Assembly: GCA_016926135.1 (NCBI GenBank)
Contig: JAFGPH010000158.1
Location: 1-7,154, forward strand
Direction of reading: 5' to 3'
Length of the DNA: 7,154 bases
Origin: Deltaproteobacteria bacterium
GTDB lineage: Bacteria; Desulfobacterota; DSM-4660; Desulfatiglandales; HGW-15
Below the pieces are notes generated by a model that was not told the origin of the DNA, did no database searches, and saw nothing but the letters and a program-made list of their open reading frames with translations. Position numbers and translations under genes: made by a program. Below, in pieces: positions 1-5,576 of the stretch. Positions within the stretch are counted from its first letter, which is position 1; each line of letters begins with the position of its first letter.

Positions 1-420
1 GAGTTCTACCGGGCGGGCCGGAATCCCCACGGCTACATGACCTATGACCCGGAGAAGTGTCTTTATCCCAAGTGCCGCCTGTGTATGGACCACTGTCTCA
101 TGGATTACATCGACCTCTCGGCGGAACCCCGGCGCTTCGGGTCCGAGGGTACGGCCTGCGACATGTGGCTCGGCTGCACCTTTTGCGAGATGATCTGCCC
201 TTCCGGCGCGATCACGTGTGACTGGGAAGGATTCATGAAGGAGTTCGGCGGAAAAATCCACGCGGCAATCGAAGGCAACCCGCTGGAGAATGCCGCGGAG
301 GCCTGTATTGCCTCGGGCCGTTTGAGGATGCTGGTGCCGCGGGAAGAGGTGAGGTTTGACAGGCCCTACCTGTTGGTCCACCCCAAGCGGCCGCGGTTCA
401 GGGTCCCAAAGGACGAGTGA
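1..420 (+). CDS. Ferredoxin-like protein with two 4Fe-4S cluster motifs (5' end outside window)
   Basis: This is probably an electron carrier or the electron-transfer domain of a larger protein. The reading frame is open from base 1 and reads sensibly ahead of the first ATG at 37, so the true start is likely upstream of the window. Counting from that ATG as residue 1, cysteines at 8, 13, 16 and 20 form one cluster motif (CX4CX2CX3C). Those at 41, 47, 50 and 54 form a second, ending in Cys-Pro (CX5CX2CX3CP). Bacterial di-cluster ferredoxins bind two [4Fe-4S] clusters with eight cysteines. Here the motifs are separated by about 20 residues and each has its extra cysteine placed further upstream than usual. 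About 70 residues without cysteine pairs follow, of unknown role. No signal peptide can be judged because the N-terminus is missing. acpS begins 7 bases after the stop, so the two are probably co-transcribed. I recognise the fold class but not the specific family. Confidence 0.8.
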   Translation, partial: EFYRAGRNPHGYMTYDPEKCLYPKCRLCMDHCLMDYIDLSAEPRRFGSEGTACDMWLGCTFCEMICPSGAITCDWEGFMKEFGGKIHAAIEGNPLENAAEACIASGRLRMLVPREEVRFDRPYLLVHPKRPRFRVPKDE

Positions 421-427
421 ATCGGCC

Positions 428-811
428 ATGACCCAAGGCCTGGGAGTCGATATCATCGCAATCAGCAGGATGAGGGACATCCTGGAAACCAGCGGCAGGG
501 TGTTCATGGACAAGGTGTTCACGGCCTATGAGCAGGAGCGATCGGAAACCCGGCCCGACCGCGTTGCCTACCTCGCGATGACCTTTGCGGCCAAGGAGGC
601 CATTTTCAAGACCTTCGGCATCGGTTGGGAGACTGGGGTTCAGTTCAGGGAAATTGAGGTCCGTGACGGCGAGTGGGGAGAACCCATCCCCGTTCTTACC
701 GGAAGGTTTCTGGAGCTTGCCACCGAACGGGGGGCATCCAAAGTGCTCCTGAGCCTTTCCTACGACGGCGACTACGCCGTAGCCGTGGCGCAGTGGTCGG
801 CAGATCCATAA
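428..811 (+). CDS. acpS: Holo-[acyl-carrier-protein] synthase (4'-phosphopantetheinyl transferase)
   Basis: The enzyme moves the 4'-phosphopantetheine arm of CoA onto the conserved serine of an acyl carrier protein, in the cytoplasm and with Mg2+. The product is 127 residues, normal for AcpS. The N-terminal GLGVDII motif contains Asp8, and AAKEAIFKTFG contains Glu57; these match the two metal ligands of the family. GVQFREIEV and a C-terminal SLSYDGDYAVAV segment fit the usual later motifs, although the common SxSH is SLSY here. The ATG at 428 puts the family N-terminus in the right place. An in-frame ATG at 356 lies inside the upstream gene and would add a foreign-looking leader, so I rejected it. 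The ribosome binding site is weak (GAGTGA overlapping the upstream stop), which suggests translational coupling to the ferredoxin-like gene. An ACP gene follows about 2.4 kb downstream on the same strand and is a natural substrate candidate, which is inference. Confidence 0.93.
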   Translation: MTQGLGVDIIAISRMRDILETSGRVFMDKVFTAYEQERSETRPDRVAYLAMTFAAKEAIFKTFGIGWETGVQFREIEVRDGEWGEPIPVLTGRFLELATERGASKVLLSLSYDGDYAVAVAQWSADP

Positions 812-821
812 CAGAATCGTC

Positions 822-827
822 AGGGAG
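822..827 (+). promoter_or_regulatory. Ribosome binding site that decides the start of the phosphate acyltransferase
   Basis: AGGGAG lies only 2 bases before the ATG at 830 but 8 bases before the in-frame ATG at 836. The latter is normal Shine-Dalgarno spacing, so 836 is the preferred start and the first two codons (Met-Lys) are probably not translated. Confidence 0.6.
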
Positions 828-835
828 CAATGAAG

Positions 836-1837
836 ATGACTGAAAATATCATGGAGCAATTACAAGCCAAGGCCAGGGCCAATCCACAGAGGGTTGCCCT
901 CCCGGAGGCCGGTGAAGAAAAGATCCTGCGTGCGGCCCGTGCGATCAAGGACAGGGGACTTGCTCATCCTATCCTTGTCGGAAAGGCGGGTGCCGTGTCT
1001 GCCGTGGCACGAGGCATTGGGGTGTCTCTGGATGGGATCTCCATCGTGGACCATACGGATCAGCAGCGGGTCGAACATCTGGCTGCGGAGTATGGAAAGA
1101 TCAGTTCGGACCTCCCGGCCTCTGCGATCAAGCGCAAGCTGAGGGACCCCATGATGTTCGCAGCCATGATGGTCAGGCTGGGTGAGGCGGACTGCATGGT
1201 GGCAGGCCTCTCCCACACAACGGGAGAGGTGATCATGGCCAGCGAGATGATCATCGGACTCCAGGAAGGCATCTCCACGGTCTCGAGCATGGGCATCCTG
1301 TCCATCCCCGGATTCGAGGGACCTGAAGGGAACCTGCTGGGGATTGCCGACTGCGCCGTGTGCCCGGCCCCCGGATCGGAGGAGCTGGCCGACATAGCCA
1401 TCTCCACGGCCGATACGATCCGCAGCCTTCTGGGCTGGGTGCCCCGCGTCGCCCTGCTGTCTTTCTCGACCAAGGGCAGCGCCGGCCACGAGCGTGTGGA
1501 CATGGTCCTGAAGGCCCTGGAAAGGGTCCGTGAGCGCAGGCCGGACATCCTTATAGACGGAGAGCTTCAATTGGACGCCGCGATCGTACCGGAGGTGGCG
1601 GCCAGAAAGGTGAAGGAGGAGAGCGCGGTGGCGGGCAAGGCCAACGTTCTCATCTTCCCGGACCTGGAGTCGGGGAACATCGGGGTCAAGCTTGTCCAGA
1701 GGTTTGCCCGGGCCGTCGCCTACGGGCCTTTGCTTCAGGGCTTTGCCAAACCGGTCAGTGATCTTTCCCGGGGTGCGCCGGTGGAAGAAATTGTCGGCGC
1801 AATCACCATGGTGGCGGCGCTGGCGCAACACGAGTGA
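836..1837 (+). CDS. Phosphate acyltransferase, phosphate acetyltransferase (Pta) family
   Basis: The family catalyses reversible transfer between acyl-CoA and phosphate, giving an acyl phosphate and CoA, as the first step of substrate-level ATP formation from a CoA thioester. The product has 333 residues, the size of short single-domain Pta proteins. Conserved segments run throughout: RVALPEAGEEKILRAA near the N-terminus, AAMMVRLGEADCMVAGLSHTT in the middle, then FSTKGSAGHERVDMV, DGELQLDAAIVPEVAARK, NVLIFPDLESGNIGVKLVQ and LLQGFAKPVSDLSRG at the C-terminus. These are closer to Pta than to classical phosphotransbutyrylase, yet the next gene is a butyrate kinase family member, so the acyl group is uncertain. 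There is no membrane segment or signal peptide, so it is cytoplasmic. The start at 836 follows the ribosome binding site; 830 is the alternative. It follows acpS by 24 bases and precedes the kinase by 87 bases, which is consistent with one operon. Confidence 0.92.
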   Translation: MTENIMEQLQAKARANPQRVALPEAGEEKILRAARAIKDRGLAHPILVGKAGAVSAVARGIGVSLDGISIVDHTDQQRVEHLAAEYGKISSDLPASAIKRKLRDPMMFAAMMVRLGEADCMVAGLSHTTGEVIMASEMIIGLQEGISTVSSMGILSIPGFEGPEGNLLGIADCAVCPAPGSEELADIAISTADTIRSLLGWVPRVALLSFSTKGSAGHERVDMVLKALERVRERRPDILIDGELQLDAAIVPEVAARKVKEESAVAGKANVLIFPDLESGNIGVKLVQRFARAVAYGPLLQGFAKPVSDLSRGAPVEEIVGAITMVAALAQHE

Positions 1838-1924
1838 GGAGAGGGCGCAAGGAAAGCGGTGTTGAAGCGGAGGGCTTTTCCGTGAGCCGTGTGCCTTGAG
1901 CCGACCTCCCGTTGGATGACGGTC

Positions 1925-3025
1925 ATGGACAGAAAATACAGGATTTTTACGATCAATCCGGGTTCGACCTCCACAAAGATCGCCCTCTATGAGAATGACA
2001 CGGAGCTCTTTGCCTCCACGGTTTCTCATGACGCGGCAAGGCTCAAGCAGTTCCCCGAGATCAGGGATCAGTTCCCTTATCGAAAGCAGACGATCCTGGA
2101 TGAGCTGGCCAGGGGGGGTATCTCCCTTGAGGGGACGGACGCCTTTGTCGGACGCGGCGGCGGTCTTGTCGGGGTCACGGGCGGGACATACGCCGTTAAC
2201 GAAATCTTGCTGCATCACGCCAGAGTCGGCTTTACCGTGAAACACCCCGCCAACCTCGGAAGCCAGTTGGCCGATGACTTCGCCGTGACCTACGGCGGCA
2301 GGGCGTTTGTGGTGAATCCCCCCGATGTCGATGAGTTCGATCTCATAGCCCGGATCAGCGGGCTATCGGATGTTTACCGGGAAAGCAGGGGCCACCCCCT
2401 CAACCAGAAGGAGGTTGCCATGCGCTATGGCCGGGACGTGGGCAAGCGCTATGAGGATCTCAACCTCGTGATTTCCCACATCGGAGGGGGTGTAACGGTG
2501 ACGGCCCACAGAAGGGGGCGCATGGTCGATTCGACCGACGTGATCAACGGTGACGGCCCCATGGCCTCCACGCGGGCAGGAGCCATACCGGCCACGGCGA
2601 TCGTCAAAATGTGCTATTCCGGCAGGTATAGAGAGAGAGAAATGTATGACCGCATTACCAAGACCGGCGGGCTGGTGGATCATCTCGGGACCTCCGAGGT
2701 CAAGGAGGTGCTGGAGCGGATCCGGAACAACGATACGCATGCAAAGCTCGTCTACGACGCCATGATCTACCAGATTGCCAAGAGCATCGGGGCCTACGCC
2801 ACGGTCCTGAAGGGCGCGGTGGACGCGATTCTCCTGACCGGCGGCATTGCCCGCGACGCCTATCTGGTGGAGGGGATTACCGACAGGGTGAAGTACATTG
2901 CCCCGGTCAGGGTCTATGCCGGAGAGTTCGAGATGGAGGCCATGGCGGCGGGGGCCTTGCGGGTGCTGACCGGGAAAGAGGAATTGAAGACCTACACCGG
3001 GGTGCCGGTGTGGAGCGGATTTTGA
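1925..3025 (+). CDS. buk: Acyl kinase of the butyrate kinase (Buk) family
   Basis: The family transfers phosphate from an acyl phosphate to ADP, releasing a carboxylic acid and ATP (or runs in reverse). From the ATG at 1925 the product has 366 residues, close to the usual length of about 355. Acetate/butyrate kinase family motifs are visible: NPGSTSTK at 11-18, GRGGGLVGVTGGTY at 77-89, KHPANLGSQLADDFA at 106-120, SHIGGGVTV at 184-192, RAGAIPATAIVKMCYSG at 217-233, LLTGGIAR at 303-310 and the APVRVYAGEFEMEAMAAGALR stretch from 326. The HPANLGS and KMCYSG signatures favour butyrate or branched-chain acid kinase over acetate kinase. In-frame GTG 1889 and ATG 1916 are possible longer starts, but the family N-terminus begins at 1925 and a weak GGATGA lies 5 bases before it. 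Together with the upstream acyltransferase it forms a complete acyl-CoA to acid plus ATP couple. The acyl chain cannot be told from sequence. Confidence 0.93.
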   Translation: MDRKYRIFTINPGSTSTKIALYENDTELFASTVSHDAARLKQFPEIRDQFPYRKQTILDELARGGISLEGTDAFVGRGGGLVGVTGGTYAVNEILLHHARVGFTVKHPANLGSQLADDFAVTYGGRAFVVNPPDVDEFDLIARISGLSDVYRESRGHPLNQKEVAMRYGRDVGKRYEDLNLVISHIGGGVTVTAHRRGRMVDSTDVINGDGPMASTRAGAIPATAIVKMCYSGRYREREMYDRITKTGGLVDHLGTSEVKEVLERIRNNDTHAKLVYDAMIYQIAKSIGAYATVLKGAVDAILLTGGIARDAYLVEGITDRVKYIAPVRVYAGEFEMEAMAAGALRVLTGKEELKTYTGVPVWSGF

Positions 3026-3086
3026 GAGGTCTCTCGCCCGCTTCGCTGGAGCGCGCAGAGGTCATGGAGATGAGGCTGCCGATAGC

Positions 3087-3112
3087 CCTGTTCTTTGGGA
3101 TCAACGAACAGG
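3087..3112. other. Hairpin inside repeat copy 1
   Basis: CCTGTTC (3087-3093) pairs perfectly with GAACAGG (3106-3112). After one mismatch the stem can continue with TTG (3095-3097) and CAA (3102-3104), closing a GGAT loop. No T-run follows on either strand, so I do not call it a terminator. Confidence 0.6.
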
Positions 3113-3122
3113 ACGACTCTCG

Positions 3123-3135
3123 GCTCCTTCGGAGC
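3123..3135. other. Short hairpin inside repeat copy 1
   Basis: GCTCC (3123-3127) pairs with GGAGC (3131-3135) across a 3-base loop. It is small and could arise by chance, but it sits directly next to the larger hairpin within the repeat. Confidence 0.4.
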
Positions 3136-3227
3136 ATGAAGAGGGTAGTGTATCGCGAATCGCCGAGCCGCCCCGCGTCTCTGTGCGCTCTGTGAGAGAA
3201 GGAGTACAACGCAAACATTAACCAGAT

Positions 3228-3232
3228 GGGAG
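3228..3232 (+). promoter_or_regulatory. Ribosome binding site that decides the ACP start
   Basis: GGGAG ends 8 bases before the ATG at 3241 but only 2 bases before the ATG at 3235, and it lies downstream of the ATG at 3226. This favours 3241 as the start among four in-frame ATGs (3226, 3235, 3241, 3247). Confidence 0.6.
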
Positions 3233-3240
3233 TGATGACT

Positions 3241-3489
3241 ATGGGAATGCGAGAAGAGATACTGGAAAAAATCATCCAGCGGACGGCAGAAATCTTCAAG
3301 AAAAACCCTTCCGAATTGAGCGCTGACACGGACTTCGTGGCCGATCTCAAGGCGAAATCGGTAAACCTGGTGCAGATCATCGCGGTGCTGGAGGACGCGT
3401 TTGATGTGGAGATCCCTTTTATGCAGTTCAGGAGGAAGAAGACCCTCGGGGAGGCCGCTGACTTCGTGGCCGAACTCTGCGGAGGTTGA
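3241..3489 (+). CDS. Acyl carrier protein, atypical (KSV in place of DSL)
   Basis: This is a small cytoplasmic carrier that would hold acyl groups as thioesters on a phosphopantetheine arm. From ATG 3241 it has 82 residues, typical for a free-standing ACP. It follows the ACP pattern: helix I (EEILEKIIQRTAEIF), a loop ending DFVADLKAKS with the predicted attachment serine at residue 40, helix II (VNLVQIIAVLEDAFDVEIP), and a C-terminal TLGEAADFVAEL helix. Two features are unusual. The conserved aspartate before the serine (DSL in standard ACPs) is Lys39, and the normally acidic stretch after IP reads FMQFRRKK, with four basic residues. Because standard ACPs contact AcpS and other enzymes through acidic helix II/III residues, this looks like a specialised carrier with its own partners rather than the fatty acid synthesis ACP. 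The hydrolase gene follows 38 bases later and is probably co-transcribed. Confidence 0.85.
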   Translation: MGMREEILEKIIQRTAEIFKKNPSELSADTDFVADLKAKSVNLVQIIAVLEDAFDVEIPFMQFRRKKTLGEAADFVAELCGG

Positions 3490-3510
3490 TCGTCTAGACA
3501 AACAGGACGG

Positions 3511-3518
3511 AAGGAAGG
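3511..3518 (+). promoter_or_regulatory. Purine-rich ribosome binding site for the hydrolase
   Basis: AAGGAAGG lies 9 bases before the ATG at 3528, within a longer GGAAGGAAGGAAG tract. It supports 3528 as the start of the hydrolase. Confidence 0.55.
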
Positions 3519-3527
3519 AAGATCATC

Positions 3528-5297
3528 ATGGCTGAGAAAATCAGAAAGAAAGAGCGCTTCGGCGGTGTGGAGATCGACGCGATCTACCGGGAGACCCGGA
3601 GGCCGGCGCCCCAGGTGGACAAGAAAGGCAAGCAGGACAAGGATGAAAACTGGGACGGGCTGGACGAGAAGACCCTGGAGGGCGCGGGATTCGGATTCTG
3701 CCCCCCCCTCAACCCCCGTACGTATATGGCAGAAGACGGCATTCTCTGTCAGCAGGATGTGGCAGTGACCCTGCGGGACGGCATTGTCATCTATGCCGAC
3801 ATCTACCGTCCCGCGGGTCAGACCAATATCCCTGCCATCGTCTCCTGGAGTTATTTCGGAAAGCGTCCCGGTGACGGCTTTGACGAATGGCAGATTATCG
3901 GAGTCCCGCCTGGAACGGTCTCCCGCATGGCCAAGTTCGAATCTCCGGACCCGGGCTTCTGGTGCCGGAACGGCTACGCGGTTGCAAATGTGGACCCGCG
4001 CGGGATCGGCAACTCGAAGGGTGACGTGAACATGTTCGGGACCCAGGACGGACGGGACGGCTATGACTTCATCGAATGGCTCGCAACCCAGCCCTGGTGC
4101 AACGGCAAGGTGGGCATGGGCGGAAACTCGGGGGTGGCCATGACCCAGTGGCGGATCGCCGCGGAGCAGCCCCCGCATCTGGTCTGCATCGCCCCCTGGG
4201 AAGGCACGGGGGACCTGTATCGCGAGTCGCTTTACGAGGGCGGCATTCCGGCTTTGGGCTTCAACGACTTCATCGTGGGTTCCCTGGTGGGCACCGGCTA
4301 TGTGGACGACACCGCGGCCATGGCCCTGGAGCACCCCTTCCTGGATGCATACTGGGAAGACAAGATCCCCAAGTGGAAGAACATCAGAATCCCCGTTTCG
4401 ACGACCGTCTGCTGGAACCATTTCCACCTGCGCGGCTCCATGGAAGGCTTCAGGAAGATACGCTCCACCAAAAAGTGGCTCCGCGCACACAGGGAGTTTG
4501 AGTGGCCGGATACATTCTGTGTGGCGGGGATCAACGATCTGAAGCTCTTCTACGACCGCTACCTCAAGGACATCCGGAACGGCTGGGAGCTTACCCCCCG
4601 GGTGCGCCTGGAGGTCATGGACGCCTACGAGTACGACTACCAGACCAACCGTCCGGAAAGGGAATTTCCCCTTGCGAGAACCCGGTACAGGAAGCTCTAC
4701 ATCGATGCGGCGAACGGGGCGCTTTCCTTCGACCCCGTCACCGCTGCATCCAAGGTCGGCTACGAGGCGGAGAAAGGATCCACGACCTTCAATATCCGGT
4801 TCGAGGAAGAAACCGAGATCACCGGCTTCATGAAGCTCCGCCTCTGGGTCGAGGCGGTCGGCAACGACGACATGGATCTTTTCATTGCGATCCGAAAGCT
4901 GGATGCGGAGGGCAACTGGCTGCCCGTAAACGTGCTGGGAGAACCCCACCCGGGCGCATGGGGAAAGATGCGGGTGTCCCGCAGGGAACTGGATGAAAAG
5001 CTCTCCACCGATTTTCAGCCGGTTCAGGCCCATCAGAGGGATCAGAAGCTCAACCCGGGCGAGATTGTCCCTGTGGATATCGAGATCTGGCCCCACAGCA
5101 GAATCTGGCACAAGGGCCAGCAGCTGCAGGTGCTCGTGTCGGGGCAGTACATCCGCGAAGGGTGGTTCGAACCCTTCTCCTGGGAACTGAACAACAAGGG
5201 CAGCCATGTGATCCATTCGGGCGGAAAGTATGACTCCTTCCTTCAGATACCGGTCATCCCGCCGAGGTATCGAGCAGGAGATTATGTCTATCGCTGA
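3528..5297 (+). CDS. CocE/NonD family alpha/beta hydrolase (peptidase S15-like)
   Basis: The family hydrolyses esters, amides or X-Pro peptides using an alpha/beta-hydrolase domain, a helical cap and a C-terminal jelly-roll domain. The product has 589 residues. About 70 N-terminal residues, charged and lysine-rich, precede the usual family start (VTLRDGIVIYADIYRP at 80-95). SWSYFGKR places the probable oxyanion tyrosine at 109, NGYAVANVDPRGIGNSKGD follows at 148-166, and PWCNGKVGMGGNSGVAMTQW places the nucleophile at Ser201. His321 (RAHREFEW) fits the catalytic histidine. The expected aspartate, in family members near a W-x-D segment before an LRG motif, reads CWNHFHLRG here, so Asn297 may replace it. 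The C-terminal part from about 385, with QQLQVLVSGQ near 531-540, matches the beta-rich domain. No signal peptide or membrane helix is seen, so it is probably cytoplasmic. Pairing with an ACP suggests an acyl-related substrate, but this is inference. Confidence 0.88.
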   Translation: MAEKIRKKERFGGVEIDAIYRETRRPAPQVDKKGKQDKDENWDGLDEKTLEGAGFGFCPPLNPRTYMAEDGILCQQDVAVTLRDGIVIYADIYRPAGQTNIPAIVSWSYFGKRPGDGFDEWQIIGVPPGTVSRMAKFESPDPGFWCRNGYAVANVDPRGIGNSKGDVNMFGTQDGRDGYDFIEWLATQPWCNGKVGMGGNSGVAMTQWRIAAEQPPHLVCIAPWEGTGDLYRESLYEGGIPALGFNDFIVGSLVGTGYVDDTAAMALEHPFLDAYWEDKIPKWKNIRIPVSTTVCWNHFHLRGSMEGFRKIRSTKKWLRAHREFEWPDTFCVAGINDLKLFYDRYLKDIRNGWELTPRVRLEVMDAYEYDYQTNRPEREFPLARTRYRKLYIDAANGALSFDPVTAASKVGYEAEKGSTTFNIRFEEETEITGFMKLRLWVEAVGNDDMDLFIAIRKLDAEGNWLPVNVLGEPHPGAWGKMRVSRRELDEKLSTDFQPVQAHQRDQKLNPGEIVPVDIEIWPHSRIWHKGQQLQVLVSGQYIREGWFEPFSWELNNKGSHVIHSGGKYDSFLQIPVIPPRYRAGDYVYR

Positions 5298-5383
5298 GTG
5301 CTCCAATTCGAAATTGCAACAGGATACGCCAGAAATCAGGATGGTTCACCACAGAGACACAGAGATCACAGAGAAGACTTCTC

Positions 5384-5417
5384 TTTTTCCCGAGCGGGAG
5401 ACGGCGCTCGGGAAAAA
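5384..5417. other. Perfect 13-bp hairpin inside repeat copy 2
   Basis: TTTTTCCCGAGCG (5384-5396) is the exact reverse complement of CGCTCGGGAAAAA (5405-5417), with an 8-base loop. Each strand has T before the stem and A after it, so the U-tract needed after the stem for an intrinsic terminator is missing in both directions. It may still pause polymerase or protect an mRNA end. Confidence 0.8.
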
Positions 5418-5442
5418 ACAATCTATTAGAGGGCGTCTTTTC

Positions 5443-5466
5443 CTTTTCCGGTATCTCCCGGAAAAG
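5443..5466. other. Perfect 9-bp hairpin inside repeat copy 2
   Basis: CTTTTCCGG (5443-5451) pairs with CCGGAAAAG (5458-5466) around a 6-base loop. The flanks (TTTTC before, AAAAACC after) allow an imperfect extension. As with its neighbour, T precedes and A follows the stem. Confidence 0.75.
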
Positions 5467-5511
5467 AAAAACCGGATTCCCTCTTTGAACTCTGTGCCTC
5501 TAGCGACCCGT

Positions 5512-5536
5512 CCTCCGCAGTAGCCTGCTACGGAGG
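5512..5536. other. Bulged hairpin beside repeat copy 2
   Basis: CCTCC (5512-5516) pairs with GGAGG (5532-5536), and GTAG (5520-5523) pairs with CTAC (5528-5531) around a CCTG loop, with GCA bulged on the left side. It sits about 45 bases before the flavoprotein start. Its GGAGG is too far upstream to be the ribosome binding site. Just downstream, GGAAGCGGG is the reverse complement of a CCCGCTTC found beside copy 1 (3037-3044), so this hairpin may be part of a longer repeat. Confidence 0.55.
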
Positions 5537-5570
5537 GTGGAAGCGGGTGGTGGAATTCTAACGCACTAAG

Positions 5571-5576
5571 GGAGGT
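5571..5576 (+). promoter_or_regulatory. Strong ribosome binding site for the flavoprotein
   Basis: GGAGGT within AAGGGAGGTAAGG lies 6 bases before the ATG at 5583. It is the strongest Shine-Dalgarno sequence in the window and suggests high expression of the flavoprotein. Confidence 0.75.

Larger units (their letters stand above)
3045..3194. repeat. Intergenic dispersed repeat, copy 1, with mirrored CACAGAG-type ends
   Basis: This fills most of the 215-base gap between the kinase and the ACP gene. The left end carries three related heptamers at a 9-base period: GCTGGAG (3045-3051), CGCAGAG (3054-3060) and CATGGAG (3063-3069). The right end carries the complementary type CTCTGTG at 3179-3185 and 3188-3194, again at a 9-base period, so the ends form a degenerate inverted repeat. 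The interior has an imperfect hairpin at 3087-3112 and a short one at 3123-3135. The same end structure occurs in the gap at about 5350-5504. From memory, CACAGAG-rich intergenic repeats are frequent in deltaproteobacterial genomes; that is not provable here. There is no transposase. A 61-codon ORF across this stretch looks like a chance translation of the repeat. Confidence 0.6.
5350..5504. repeat. Intergenic dispersed repeat, copy 2, with mirrored CACAGAG ends
   Basis: This occupies the middle of the 285-base gap between the hydrolase and the flavoprotein. The left end has three perfect CACAGAG units at 5350-5356, 5358-5364 and 5367-5373. The right end has CTCTTTG (5481-5487), CTCTGTG (5490-5496) and CTCTAGC (5498-5504). 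The spacers between units (1 and 2 bases) are mirrored exactly, and reverse-complementing the right end gives 18 of 24 matches to the left. The overall length of about 155 bases matches copy 1 at about 3045-3194. Two strong hairpins lie inside and a third lies just outside. It has the form of a non-autonomous, MITE-like or REP-like element; no transposase is present. A 97-codon ORF over it (5230-5523) reads as repeat translation, not a gene. Confidence 0.7.

Noticed and set aside
1882..1899. Possible leader peptide before the kinase (GTG start 7 bases after GGAGGG)
   Set aside because: It is only five codons to a TGA, has no regulatory residue run and no attenuator-like stems nearby.
1838..1924. 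Promoter or terminator between the acyltransferase and kinase
   Set aside because: I see no convincing -35/-10 pair or stem with a U-tract in these 87 bases.
860..2245. 461-codon open frame on the - strand across the acyltransferase and kinase
   Set aside because: It is antisense to two well-conserved enzymes, has a low-complexity His/Arg/Gly-rich translation and no recognisable motif.
3010..3195. 61-codon + strand ORF after the kinase
   Set aside because: It overlaps the kinase end and runs through repeat copy 1. The translation is that of hairpins and CTCTGTG units.
2907..5306. 799-codon open frame on the - strand across the hydrolase and ACP
   Set aside because: The + strand has clear family matches over the same bases (CocE and ACP). 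The antisense frame is open because of high GC codon use, shows no recognisable domain and reads through the repeat.
5350..5374. CRISPR-like direct repeats (three CACAGAG units)
   Set aside because: The units are 7 bases with 1-2 base spacers and have a mirrored inverted partner. There are no spacers of CRISPR length and no cas genes.
5384..5418. Intrinsic terminator after the hydrolase
   Set aside because: The stem is strong, but on both strands the T-tract lies before the stem and A follows it, so the required terminal U-run is missing.
5230..5523. 97-codon + strand ORF before the flavoprotein
   Set aside because: It starts inside the hydrolase gene and then translates the CACAGAG repeat (HHRDTEITEK), a common spurious ORF type over such repeats.
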